NCBI GenBank assembly: GCA_002067405.1
Contig: MVRP01000066.1
Span: 1 to 19,341, forward strand
Direction: 5' to 3'
Length of the DNA stretch: 19,341 nt
Source of the DNA: Syntrophorhabdaceae bacterium PtaU1.Bin034
Lineage (GTDB): Bacteria > Desulfobacterota_G > Syntrophorhabdia > Syntrophorhabdales > WCHB1-27
The notes under the pieces were generated by a model. The model searched no databases. It was not told where the DNA came from and saw only the letters and a program-made list of their open reading frames with translations. How positions within the stretch are numbered: position 1 is the first letter of the stretch; every line of letters begins with the position of its first letter. Position numbers and translations under genes: made by a program. Below are positions 7,006-14,924 of the stretch, piece after piece.

Positions 7006-7029
7006 TTTTCGAGGCGAAAGGAGTGCGAT

Positions 7030-7536
7030 ATGCCGGAAGATAAAGAACAGGAGAATCAGGACCAGGTCAAAGGGGCTCCGGCCTCAAAGAAGACAAGCAT
7101 TCTCAAAATGCTCGTTATCGTCATCGTGGCCCTGGCTGTTGCGGGAGGGGCCGGCTATTTCTTTTACGGTAAGAAACTGATCGCCCAGTACCTCCATCCA
7201 TCAACGGAAGTAAAAGAAAAAAAAGCGAAAGCCGAGATCGGCCCCATCGTGTCGCTTGAACCATTCATAATCAATGTATCAGGCAATCCCTCAAAATACG
7301 TCAAGATCTCAATAGCAGTGGAAATGAAGGATGCCAAAGCAGTCGAACACTTGAAAAAGATGGTCCCGGTGGTAAGGGACGTAACGCTCTCGGCCCTCGG
7401 GGCGAAGACCCCGGAGGTGTTCATGGATGTAAACGGCCGTAACGCCATAAAGAAGGAACTGTTCAACGGAATGGGGAGTCTTTTTAAGAACGGGGACCTC
7501 AGGGCAGTCTACATTACCGACATTATCATGCAGTAG
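7030..7536 (+). CDS. fliL: Flagellar basal body-associated protein FliL
   Basis: FliL is a single-pass inner-membrane protein that surrounds the stator (MotA/MotB) and supports torque. The ATG at 7030 was chosen because it follows AAAGGAG (7018-7024) and lies just after the sigma-54 promoter; the frame extends upstream to 6955, but that would place the promoter inside the gene. The 168 residues comprise a charged cytoplasmic tail, one membrane helix (about 27-46, MLVIVIVALAVAGGAGYFF), a Lys/Glu linker, and a stomatin-like periplasmic domain with the family pattern VSLEPFIINVSG and KYVKISIAVEM, ending AVYITDIIMQ. Length is normal. It heads the switch and export operon and lies eight bases before fliM. 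Confidence 0.95.
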   Translation: MPEDKEQENQDQVKGAPASKKTSILKMLVIVIVALAVAGGAGYFFYGKKLIAQYLHPSTEVKEKKAKAEIGPIVSLEPFIINVSGNPSKYVKISIAVEMKDAKAVEHLKKMVPVVRDVTLSALGAKTPEVFMDVNGRNAIKKELFNGMGSLFKNGDLRAVYITDIIMQ

Positions 7537-7544
7537 GAGCAGGG

Positions 7545-8558
7545 GTGGAACAGCTACTTTCTCAAGACGAAATTGATGCGCTGCTCAAGGGTATTTCCGA
7601 TGGGGAGGTGGAGACTTCCAGGGAAGAGGAAACCGAGATCGAAGCTGCGCCTGTATCAGGGAAAGGGGCAGCACGGGAACCCGTCAAGTTTCAGGTATTC
7701 GACTTTGCGAAGTATACGAAGGGGCGAAAAGAAAAGCTTTCAGCCCTCGAGTTTATTTCCGACAGGCTATCGAAGTCCCTTAGATCAGCCCTCACGCTGT
7801 TTCTTGAACGGGAGGTGGAGATAAACATCGCGCCGACACAATATGTCCAGTACGGTGAGTTCATAAAGACGCTCCCTCTGCCGACCAATATGAACATCGT
7901 TATCACGGACAACCTCAAAGGCTTCCTGATCGTCATCTTCGATGCAAAGCTGATCTTCTGCGTCTTGGAAACGGTATTCGGCAGCAATACCATTACCGTG
8001 CCCAAAATAGAAGGCAGAGAGTTCACCAAGATAGAGTTCAACGTAATAAAGAAACTTGTCGATCTCGTATCGAACGAGATGGAAAAGGCTTGGGAGCCGG
8101 TCTACGAGATACGATGCAGGTATTCGAGGTCCGAAATAAATCCTAACTACATCACCATGGTTTCGGCTGAGGAGACAGTGGTGGTGTTTGAATTCATGAT
8201 TGAAATTGCGGATGTGACCGGCTGGATGAAGATATGCATGCCCTACGGGATCCTGGAAACCATAAAAGGCTATCTGCTCTCCACCCCGTCACGGGAGGAT
8301 CTCGAGATGCGGGAGAAATGGTTCCACAGCCTGCAGGAGAGGGTGAAGGAGGTCCCTCTTGAGGTAAAGGCCGTGCTTGGAAGAAAGAGGATATCGGTCA
8401 AGGAGTTCCTCAACATAAAAAAGAACAGCCTAATCGTCATGGACACGGTGGTTGACGAGCCTATCGATGTCGAGATCATGAGAAGAACGAAACTGCGGGG
8501 AAGAATGGGTATCTATAAGGGCAATAAAGCGGTACGAATAGAGGAGATAATTGTTTAA
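7545..8558 (+). CDS. fliM: Flagellar motor switch protein FliM
   Basis: FliM sits in the C-ring between FliG and FliN and binds phosphorylated CheY to reverse rotation. The GTG start at 7545 follows GGAGCAGGG (7536-7544) and places the conserved CheY-binding peptide LSQDEIDALL at residues 5-14, which fixes the start. A Glu-rich linker follows, then the CheC-like middle domain (KGFLIVIFDAKLIFCVLETVFG, IEGREFTKIE, VSNEMEKAWEPV), then the C-terminal SpoA domain ending GRMGIYKGNKAVRIEEI. The length of 337 is normal. One oddity: where FliM normally has a GGxG loop that contacts FliG, this protein reads GSNT (146-149). fliN follows after nine bases. Confidence 0.97.
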   Translation: MEQLLSQDEIDALLKGISDGEVETSREEETEIEAAPVSGKGAAREPVKFQVFDFAKYTKGRKEKLSALEFISDRLSKSLRSALTLFLEREVEINIAPTQYVQYGEFIKTLPLPTNMNIVITDNLKGFLIVIFDAKLIFCVLETVFGSNTITVPKIEGREFTKIEFNVIKKLVDLVSNEMEKAWEPVYEIRCRYSRSEINPNYITMVSAEETVVVFEFMIEIADVTGWMKICMPYGILETIKGYLLSTPSREDLEMREKWFHSLQERVKEVPLEVKAVLGRKRISVKEFLNIKKNSLIVMDTVVDEPIDVEIMRRTKLRGRMGIYKGNKAVRIEEIIV

Positions 8559-8567
8559 CAGGGGGAA

Positions 8568-8882
8568 ATGATGGAGGAGTTTGCGACTGAGGCACGGCAG
8601 GTGACCGACGGAGAAGGCCATGAAATGAGCATGGAGAGTCTTCTGGATATCCCGGTGGAAGTCTCCGTGGAAATAGGAAGAACGAGAATGACCATAGGCG
8701 AGCTTCTCTCGTTGACGAGGGGATCGATCGTGGAGTTGAACAGGCTTGCCGGAGAATCGGCAGATATTTACGTGAACGAGAAGCTCGTGGGGAAGGGTGA
8801 AATTGTGGTGGCGAACGAGAGGCTGGGCGTCAGGGTGCTCGAAATAGTGACGCCAAAGGAAAGGGTGCAGAAGCTCGGCTAA
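8568..8882 (+). CDS. fliN: Flagellar motor switch protein FliN
   Basis: FliN forms the lower rim of the C-ring, sets the direction of rotation with FliM, and helps dock FliH/FliI at the export gate. This is the short form (104 residues) and is almost entirely one SpoA domain: LLDIPVEVSVEIGRTRMTIGELLSL, then GSIVELNRLAGE, then DIYVNEKLVGKGEIVVANERLGVRVLEI, all typical. Two adjacent ATG codons (8568 and 8571) are possible starts; the second is better spaced from GGGGG (8561-8565). It is not the long FliY/CheC fusion of Firmicutes, despite the Firmicutes-like gene order. The stop overlaps the fliO start by one base. Confidence 0.96.
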   Translation: MMEEFATEARQVTDGEGHEMSMESLLDIPVEVSVEIGRTRMTIGELLSLTRGSIVELNRLAGESADIYVNEKLVGKGEIVVANERLGVRVLEIVTPKERVQKLG

Positions 8883-9163
8883 TGGAAAACATCTACTTCA
8901 GCACCATAAAGATGGTTCTCGTGCTCGCCGCAATGGTCTTCGGCATCATAGTTTTCTACCGTTACATGGGCAAATGGAAACTGAAGCTGAACCTCGGCCC
9001 CGGGAAAGGCGGCTACGGGCTGCAAAAGGTGGAGACCATTCATTTGGGCTACAGGAAGTTCGTGTCGGTGGTAGAGGTAAGAGACCGTGTGCTGGTTATA
9101 GGCGTCGGGGACAAGGAGATGTCTTTACTGACCGATTGGAAGAAGGGGGAAGAGCAGGCATGA
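8882..9163 (+). CDS. fliO: Flagellar biosynthesis protein FliO
   Basis: FliO is a small membrane protein that helps assemble or stabilise the FliP ring of the export gate and is not part of the finished channel. The 93 residues have one membrane helix near the N-terminus (about 10-27, MVLVLAAMVFGIIVFYRYM) followed by a basic cytoplasmic domain with the FliO pattern LQKVETIHLGYRKFVSVVEVRDRVLVIGV. The family is poorly conserved, but size, topology, this pattern and the position between fliN and fliP agree. The start overlaps the fliN stop by one base (TAATG) and the end overlaps fliP by four (ATGA). Confidence 0.92.
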   Translation: MENIYFSTIKMVLVLAAMVFGIIVFYRYMGKWKLKLNLGPGKGGYGLQKVETIHLGYRKFVSVVEVRDRVLVIGVGDKEMSLLTDWKKGEEQA

Positions 9164-9930
9164 AAACATTCTTGCTCTGCCTCATCGTAATCTGCCTCCT
9201 TGGCCTTCCGGCCCTCTCGTATGCCAAAGCCGGTACTGCGAAAGCCGCGAAACCTGCCGCTCCGGCCAAATTCGATCTCTTCGGCTCCTTTACCGGAAGC
9301 GAGGGAAGCAGGAACCTGATCAGCGTGGTGATCATGCTGACCATACTCAGCTTTGCTCCTGCAATTCTGCTTCTCATGAGCTCCTTTACCCGCATTGTCA
9401 TCGTGCTGTCTTTTCTCAGACAGGCCATCGGGGTGCCTCAGCTTCCGCCGAACCAGATCGTGATAGGTCTTTCACTCTTCCTGACGTTCTTTGTTATGGC
9501 GCCTACTTACGAGAAGATCCACGCTGAGGCACTGTCTCCGTTCATGAATAACAGCATCGGATATGAGGAGTTCCTCAGCCGGTCATCTCAGGTGATGAGC
9601 GGATTCATGCTGAAGTACACCAAGGAGAAAGACCTGGCGCTTTTCACGAACATCGCGGGATTGGGAAGGCCGGCCAACGAAAAAGAAATACCCTTCAGGG
9701 TCGTGGTGCCCGCCTTTGCCATCAGTGAACTGAAAAGGGCCTTCCAGATCGGATTTCTTCTCTACATCCCTTTTCTGGTCATCGATATGGTGATTGCAAG
9801 TGTCTTACTCTCCGCAGGCATGATGATGTTGCCTCCTATATTTATCTCGCTGCCCTTTAAGTTGATGCTCTTCGTGCTCGTAGACGGATGGAACCTCCTC
9901 ACGGGTTCAATAATTAAAGGATTTTTTTAG
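9160..9930 (+). CDS. fliP: Flagellar type III export gate protein FliP
   Basis: Five FliP subunits form the core of the export-gate channel in the inner membrane. The ATG at 9160 overlaps the fliO stop (ATGA) and gives 256 residues beginning with a signal peptide (MKTFLLCLIVICLLGLPALSYAKA), an unusual but established property of flagellar FliP. Four membrane segments follow, with the family motifs FTRIVIVLSFLRQAIG, PPNQIVIGLSLFLTFFVM and AISELKRAFQIGFLLYIPFLVIDMV. The Met-rich gating loop and end (AGMMMLPPIFISLPFKLMLF) are intact. Length is normal. fliQ follows after eight bases. Confidence 0.97.
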   Translation: MKTFLLCLIVICLLGLPALSYAKAGTAKAAKPAAPAKFDLFGSFTGSEGSRNLISVVIMLTILSFAPAILLLMSSFTRIVIVLSFLRQAIGVPQLPPNQIVIGLSLFLTFFVMAPTYEKIHAEALSPFMNNSIGYEEFLSRSSQVMSGFMLKYTKEKDLALFTNIAGLGRPANEKEIPFRVVVPAFAISELKRAFQIGFLLYIPFLVIDMVIASVLLSAGMMMLPPIFISLPFKLMLFVLVDGWNLLTGSIIKGFF

Positions 9931-9938
9931 GGGCCAAA

Positions 9939-10208
9939 ATGAGTCAAGACCTTGTGATCCAAATATTCAGGGACTGTCTGAAGACCGCTCTTCTTGTAGC
10001 AGCCCCCATGCTCATTGCCGCGTTGATCGTTGGTCTCGCAATAAGCATTTTTCAGGCAGCGACCCAGATCCATGAGATGAGCCTGGCATTTGTTCCGAAG
10101 ATACTGGCGATAATAGGATGCCTCATGATCCTTTCTCCGTGGATACTGAACGTGCTGGTCACCTTCACGAGGAACCTTATCACTAATATTCCGGTCTATG
10201 TGAGGTAG
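9939..10208 (+). CDS. fliQ: Flagellar type III export gate protein FliQ
   Basis: FliQ is a small hairpin membrane protein; four copies wrap the FliP/FliR core of the export gate. The 89 residues have two hydrophobic helices (about 15-38 and 50-75) and the family motif around FQAATQIHEMSLAFVPKILAI. Length is exactly typical. The ATG follows AGGGGCC (9930-9936). Only three bases separate its stop from the fliR start. Confidence 0.97.
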   Translation: MSQDLVIQIFRDCLKTALLVAAPMLIAALIVGLAISIFQAATQIHEMSLAFVPKILAIIGCLMILSPWILNVLVTFTRNLITNIPVYVR

Positions 10209-10211
10209 CGG

Positions 10212-10976
10212 GTGATCGATATAGGCTTCGAGGCCCAGAGGTTTATCCTCGTCTTCTTTCGCGTGCTTTCCATGATCTCGCTTCTCCCCCTGTTCCAGTC
10301 GAGGAGTATTTCCGGCGGCTACAAGGCCGCTCTCTCGCTTTCCATAGCTTTTCTCCTGTTCGGGTCAGTCTCTGTCCCCGATCTTCACGGTGATCCGTAC
10401 CTTCTCCTGCTCATGATCTTAAAAGAAGTGCTGATCGGTTTTTCCATAGGGTTTTTTGTCCGGGTGCTTCTTTCAATGGCAAGCGCTGCAGGTGAACTCG
10501 TCTCGATGCAATCGGGCCTTTCTTTTGCGCGCTCCATGGATCCCACCATGATGACCCAGACAACGGTCCTCGAACAATTCCAGGGGCTGCTTGCTATTAT
10601 GATCTTTCTCGGCATAGACGGTCATCTTACGCTTCTTAAAAGCCTGTCGGTAAGCCTCAAGGAAGTACCTCCGGGCTCGGTTTCGATAAAGCCGGCGCTG
10701 TTCAAATATATGATCGATGTGGTGGGAAAATTGTTCGGGGCGAGCCTGAAGATCTGTGCCCCTGTGGTCGTAACCCTTTTTCTGGTTGATATCGTGCTTG
10801 GTATTCTGGCCAGGATGATCCCCCAAGTGAATGTGTTTATTGAAGGGGCTTCGATAAAAATCCTTGTCGCCCTGGCCATGCTTGCATTTTCCCTGAACCT
10901 TATCGTGCCGATAGTGGCGGGCCTTTTCAAGGGGATGGATACGGAAGTACTGAGAATCATGAGGTATCTGGGGTAA
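10212..10976 (+). CDS. fliR: Flagellar type III export gate protein FliR
   Basis: One FliR completes the FliP5-FliR core of the export channel. The 254-residue product is strongly hydrophobic with about six membrane segments. Family features visible are the start with RFILVFFRVLSMISLLPLF, then LILKEVLIGFSIGFFVRVLLS, GELVSMQSGLSFARSMDP, and the end ASIKILVALAMLAFSLNLIVPI. The start is GTG at 10212, with a weak ribosome-binding site (AGGTAGCGG) within and just after the fliQ end. Coupling to fliQ is likely. flhB begins three bases later. Confidence 0.96.
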   Translation: MIDIGFEAQRFILVFFRVLSMISLLPLFQSRSISGGYKAALSLSIAFLLFGSVSVPDLHGDPYLLLLMILKEVLIGFSIGFFVRVLLSMASAAGELVSMQSGLSFARSMDPTMMTQTTVLEQFQGLLAIMIFLGIDGHLTLLKSLSVSLKEVPPGSVSIKPALFKYMIDVVGKLFGASLKICAPVVVTLFLVDIVLGILARMIPQVNVFIEGASIKILVALAMLAFSLNLIVPIVAGLFKGMDTEVLRIMRYLG

Positions 10977-10979
10977 TTC

Positions 10980-12047
10980 ATGGCAGAAGAGAGTTTTCAG
11001 GAAAAGACTGAACAGCCGACTGAAAAGCGGCTTCAGGATGCGCGGAAGAAAGGCCAGGTAGCCCAGTCCCCGGAGCTTGCATCGTGCTTCGTCATCCTCT
11101 TCCTGTCGGTCTTTCTCTATTACACGATCTCCAAAGGGTTCACCGTGATGTTCGGGGTCTATTCGAATATCATCAGCAATCTGAATATTGAATTTACCTT
11201 GGAGAATGTGAATCGCATTCTGTCCTTTGCGACCTACCAGTGGCTCCTGATAGTAGGCCCTGTCTTCGCGCTCCTGATTGTCTTGGGTATCCTGTCGTCC
11301 TTTGTCCAGACCGGTTTCATGTGGAGTTTTGAGGCCATGAAGCCGAAGTTTAACACCCTCGATCCGGTCGGCGGGATAAAAAGGATGTTCTCGAAAAGAT
11401 CGCTGTTCGAATTGATCAAGAGCCTCGTCAAGCTGGGGGTTCTCGGCTACATTGCATATTCCCTGGTAATGAAGGAACTTCCGGTCATCCTCTCCCTGGC
11501 CGACCAGCACGCCGCGGCAATCGTGCGGTACATTGCCGGGACCTGTTTCAGCCTGGCCCTGAAAGTCGGAGTGCTGTTCCTCTTTGTCGCCGGCCTCGAT
11601 TACCTGAGACAGAGGTGGCAGCAGAAGAAAGACCTCATGATGACGCAACAGGAGGTAAAAGAAGAGGTGAAGGAGAGGGAAGGAAGTCCCCTGGTCAAGT
11701 CGAGGATCAGGAGCCTCCAGAGGGAGATGGCCCGGAGAAGGATGATCGAGGACGTGAAGAGCGCCGATGTGGTTGTCACGAACCCCACCACCTTTGCGGT
11801 TGCCATCACCTATACCCTGAAGGACATGCCGGCGCCGAAGGTGGTGGCCAAGGGCGCAGGCTTCGTGGCGGAGCGCATAAAACAGGTTGCCGGAGAGCAC
11901 GGGGTGATGATCATCGAAAACAAGCCGGTTGCGAGGGGGCTCTTCTATGCGGTCAAGGTGGGAGACTATATCCCCGAAAAATTCTACGTGATCGTCGCGG
12001 AACTGCTTGCGCAAGTCTATAAGAGAAGGAACAGGGTGATATTCTAA
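10980..12047 (+). CDS. flhB: Flagellar export specificity switch protein FlhB
   Basis: FlhB sits at the export gate and, with FliK, switches the exported substrate from hook to filament. The 355 residues begin with the typical EKTEQPTEKRLQDARKKGQVAQS, continue with four membrane segments (about 35-55, 85-115, 140-165, 180-205), and end in the cytoplasmic domain. In this family that domain cleaves itself at an Asn-Pro-Thr-His loop. Here the loop reads N268-P269-T270-T271: the Asn and Pro of the scissile bond are kept and the His is replaced by Thr (nt 11781-11792). The rest of the domain (VVAKGAGFVAERIKQVA, ENKPVARGLFYAV, IPEKFYVIVAELLAQVY) is normal. The stop overlaps flhA by one base. Confidence 0.97.
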   Translation: MAEESFQEKTEQPTEKRLQDARKKGQVAQSPELASCFVILFLSVFLYYTISKGFTVMFGVYSNIISNLNIEFTLENVNRILSFATYQWLLIVGPVFALLIVLGILSSFVQTGFMWSFEAMKPKFNTLDPVGGIKRMFSKRSLFELIKSLVKLGVLGYIAYSLVMKELPVILSLADQHAAAIVRYIAGTCFSLALKVGVLFLFVAGLDYLRQRWQQKKDLMMTQQEVKEEVKEREGSPLVKSRIRSLQREMARRRMIEDVKSADVVVTNPTTFAVAITYTLKDMPAPKVVAKGAGFVAERIKQVAGEHGVMIIENKPVARGLFYAVKVGDYIPEKFYVIVAELLAQVYKRRNRVIF

Positions 12048-14107
12048 TGGAAAAAGTCATATCTCAGATTCGGGAGAGGGGCGATGTCATAGTCGCCATC
12101 AGTGTCGTCTTCGTGATACTGATCATGATTGTCCCTCTGAACGCTTTCCTCGCGGACATATTTCTGACACTGAGCATATCGGTCTCGCTTCTTATCCTTT
12201 TCATCGGTATGTACACGCGGAGGCCGCTCGATTTTTCGGTCTTTCCCTCGGTCCTCCTGATCACCACGCTTTTCAGGCTGTCGCTGAATATTGCGTCAAC
12301 CAGGCTGATACTCCTCCACGGTGATGAAGGGGCCCATGCAGCCGGCAAGATCATCAAAGCGTTCGGCACCTTCATCGTGGGAGGCAACTATGTGGTGGGC
12401 ACGGTCGTATTCCTTATCCTCATCATTATCAACTTCGTGGTCATCACGAAAGGTGCGGGAAGGGTCGCGGAAGTTGCGGCAAGGTTTACCCTTGATGCAA
12501 TGCCGGGGAAGCAGATGAGCATCGACGCGGACCTTAACGCAGGGCTCATAGACGATGCAACCGCGAGAAAGAGAAGGGAGAGCATCGAGATAGAGGCCGA
12601 CTTCTATGGAGCCATGGACGGCGCAAGCAAGTTCGTCAGAGGCGATGCCATCGCAGGGATCATCATTATATTCGTCAACATCCTGGGCGGCTTCGCCATC
12701 GGGGTGCTTCAGAAAGGCATGCCCATCGGCGAGGCACTGACGGTATATACCATCCTGACAATCGGAGAGGGTCTCGTCAGCCAGATACCCGCGCTCCTCA
12801 CCTCCACCGCCGCGGGCATAATAGTGACGAGAGCGGCCAGTGAATCGAATTTGGGCAAAGACGTGGTGACCCAGATCTTCACGCAGCCCAAGGCGATAAT
12901 GCTCGCCTCCGTTATCATACTCTCCATCGGCATGGTGCCCGGCATACCGATAATGCCTTTTATGACATTGGCATCCATCACCTTTGCGACCAGTTATTTT
13001 ATAGGCAAGGCAAAAAAGGAGGAGATGGCGGCGGTCGATGAGTTGCCTCCGGACGCGGGAGAAAGAGAGGAGACGACCGTTCAACCCCTGGAACTCCTAG
13101 AGCTTGAGATAGGATACGCGCTCATTCCGATTGTCGACGCGGAGCAGGGCGGGGAACTGCTGGACAAAATAAGGGCCATAAGAAAACAGATGGCCACGGA
13201 ACTCGGTATCGTCGTGCCCCCTATGAAGTTGAAGGATAACCTCCAGTTGCGAGCGGGCGAATATGTGATCCAGCTCAAAGGGATAGAGGTGGGGAGGGGA
13301 GAGCTTCTGGCGGGCCACGTCCTTGCGATGAGCCACGAAGGAAGCGACAAGGCAATAGACGGCATACCCACGCGGGAACCGGTATTCAATCTGGAGGCAT
13401 ACTGGATCAAGGAAAAGGACCGGGAAAAATACGTTGCCGAGGGCCTTACCATTGTCGATCATCCGACGATCATCGCTACACATCTGACCGAAATAGTGAG
13501 AAATAACGCCCATGAGCTTATGACCCGGCGTGAAACGCAAAAACTGATCGACTCCATTTCCTCCGTTCATCAGAAGGTGGTCGAGGAGATCAACCAGAAC
13601 CAGATCAATATGGGCGTCATACAAAAGGTGCTTCAGAACCTGTTGAGAGAGCAGGTCTCGATCAGGGACCTCGTGACCATACTCGAAGCCGTCGCCGATT
13701 CTTCATCGGCGATTAAAGACCCGGATATTATTACGGAGTACGTGAGACAGAGAATGGCGAGGTCGATCCTGAAGCCTTACCTCGTCGACGGCGTGCTGAA
13801 CATTATCCTCTTTGACAAATCTCTCGAAGAGAAACTCGTGGCAAGCCTTCAGTCGTCGGATCAGGGAGGTTTCCTGGCCCTTGACCTTGGCTTCAGTCAG
13901 AGGCTGGTAGAAAAGCTGAGCGATGAGGCGAGGAAAGTGATGATGAAGAGCCTTCAGCCGGTCGTGCTGGTGCATCCCATTATACGAGGGAAACTGAGGA
14001 AATTCCTGGAAAGGTATATTCAGGGTGTCACGGTCATTTCCCATAACGAAATACCTCCTCAAATAAGAATACAATCCGTAGGCTTGGTAAAGATGGAGGA
14101 ACGATGA
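12047..14107 (+). CDS. flhA: Flagellar export gate protein FlhA
   Basis: FlhA forms a nine-subunit ring at the export gate; its cytoplasmic domain docks chaperone-substrate complexes and its membrane part couples ion flow to export. The 686 residues comprise about eight membrane helices in the first 320 residues, a linker, and a four-subdomain cytoplasmic region. The highly conserved cytoplasmic loop between helices is intact (MPGKQMSIDADLNAG, then EADFYGAMDGASKFVRGDAIAG), as are GEGLVSQIPALLTSTAAGIIVTR and, in the C-terminal part, HLTEIVRNNAHELMTRRETQKL. Length is normal. The ATG shares one base with the flhB stop. In many bacteria flhF comes next; here it does not. Confidence 0.98.
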   Translation: MEKVISQIRERGDVIVAISVVFVILIMIVPLNAFLADIFLTLSISVSLLILFIGMYTRRPLDFSVFPSVLLITTLFRLSLNIASTRLILLHGDEGAHAAGKIIKAFGTFIVGGNYVVGTVVFLILIIINFVVITKGAGRVAEVAARFTLDAMPGKQMSIDADLNAGLIDDATARKRRESIEIEADFYGAMDGASKFVRGDAIAGIIIIFVNILGGFAIGVLQKGMPIGEALTVYTILTIGEGLVSQIPALLTSTAAGIIVTRAASESNLGKDVVTQIFTQPKAIMLASVIILSIGMVPGIPIMPFMTLASITFATSYFIGKAKKEEMAAVDELPPDAGEREETTVQPLELLELEIGYALIPIVDAEQGGELLDKIRAIRKQMATELGIVVPPMKLKDNLQLRAGEYVIQLKGIEVGRGELLAGHVLAMSHEGSDKAIDGIPTREPVFNLEAYWIKEKDREKYVAEGLTIVDHPTIIATHLTEIVRNNAHELMTRRETQKLIDSISSVHQKVVEEINQNQINMGVIQKVLQNLLREQVSIRDLVTILEAVADSSSAIKDPDIITEYVRQRMARSILKPYLVDGVLNIILFDKSLEEKLVASLQSSDQGGFLALDLGFSQRLVEKLSDEARKVMMKSLQPVVLVHPIIRGKLRKFLERYIQGVTVISHNEIPPQIRIQSVGLVKMEER

Positions 14108-14157
14108 ACAATTCTCAAACCGAAACCGATTGCTATAGATCCGAGGTGCGACATTGA
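14104..14157 (+). CDS. Possible 17-codon reading frame between flhA and flhG
   Basis: An ATG at 14104 overlaps the flhA stop (ATGA) and is preceded by a strong GGAGGA (14095-14100). It opens a 17-residue frame (MNNSQTETDCYRSEVRH) whose TGA overlaps the TTG start of flhG. No family resemblance is seen, including to the FlhF N-terminus. It may simply carry ribosomes from flhA to flhG, or be a relic of a deletion. There is no evidence that the peptide has a function. Confidence 0.3.
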   Translation: MNNSQTETDCYRSEVRH

Positions 14158-14924
14158 GAGAATCACTATCCCAGGCGGGCACGATGACAAAGAAAAGGAG
14201 GATTATTGCAGTGACGAGCGGCAAAGGAGGAGTCGGTAAATCCTCCATCGTCTCGAACATGGCATATCTGTTAAGCCGGATGGGAGGGCTGGCATATATA
14301 TTTGATGCAGACCTTTCTCTCGGCAATATAGACGTCATGTTCGGAGTGGTGCCGAAGTTCAATGTAAGGGATCTGATTGAGGGAAGAAGGCACATTAACG
14401 ACGTAGTCGCCGAGGGGCCGTTCGGCATAAAGATCATTCCCGCCACTTCCGGTGTCGCCGAGTTTTCAAACCTGACCATGGAAGAGAGACAGATACTTCT
14501 TTCGTCCTTTCGGGAACTTCCCGATTACGACTTTCTGATCGTGGACACCTCAGCGGGCCTGTCATCAAACGTCGTCTATTTCAATGCCATAAGCGATGAC
14601 GTTCTCATCGTCATAACCCCCGATCCGGCGAGCATGACCGACTCTTACGCAGTCATAAAAGCGCTCCGCGGCAAAACGGGTCAGAAGAATTTCAGCATTA
14701 TTGTCAACCTTGTCAAAGATGAGAAAGAGGCCCTGGGAATATTCAATAAAATAGTTACCGTGGCAGATAGGTTCCTCGATGTTTATCTGGATTTCTTCGG
14801 CTATATCCCGGCGGACAACAACATAAGCATCGCTACCAGAAAACAGAAACTATGGGCTGCGCACTTTCCTGATACATCGGCCACGAAAGCCCTCACCAAG
14901 ATATGCGAGAGATTGATGATATGA
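14154..14924 (+). CDS. flhG: MinD-like flagellar number/placement ATPase FlhG (YlxH/FleN)
   Basis: FlhG is a MinD/ParA-type ATPase that limits flagellar number and helps place the C-ring, usually together with the GTPase FlhF. The 256 residues have a deviant Walker A (GKGGVGKS, 23-30), a switch with DADLSLGNIDVMFG, and a Walker B-like DFLIVDTSAGLS. The start chosen is TTG at 14154, which has a well-spaced GAGG (14143-14146) and overlaps the stop of a 17-codon frame; ATG at 14184 is the alternative. The N-terminus lacks the DQAxxLR motif with which FlhG stimulates FlhF, and flhF is not next to it. A C-terminal amphipathic membrane helix is plausible (ALTKICERLMI). The end overlaps fliA by four bases. 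Confidence 0.94.
   Translation: MRESLSQAGTMTKKRRIIAVTSGKGGVGKSSIVSNMAYLLSRMGGLAYIFDADLSLGNIDVMFGVVPKFNVRDLIEGRRHINDVVAEGPFGIKIIPATSGVAEFSNLTMEERQILLSSFRELPDYDFLIVDTSAGLSSNVVYFNAISDDVLIVITPDPASMTDSYAVIKALRGKTGQKNFSIIVNLVKDEKEALGIFNKIVTVADRFLDVYLDFFGYIPADNNISIATRKQKLWAAHFPDTSATKALTKICERLMI

Noticed and set aside
6955..7029. A longer fliL start upstream of 7030
   Set aside because: It would place the sigma-54 promoter and the ribosome-binding site inside the coding region, and the extra residues do not look like FliL.
12942..12952. CCGATAA-like word inside flhA as a sigma-28 -10 element
   Set aside because: No TAAA at the right distance upstream, and it lies in the middle of a coding region with no gene start downstream.
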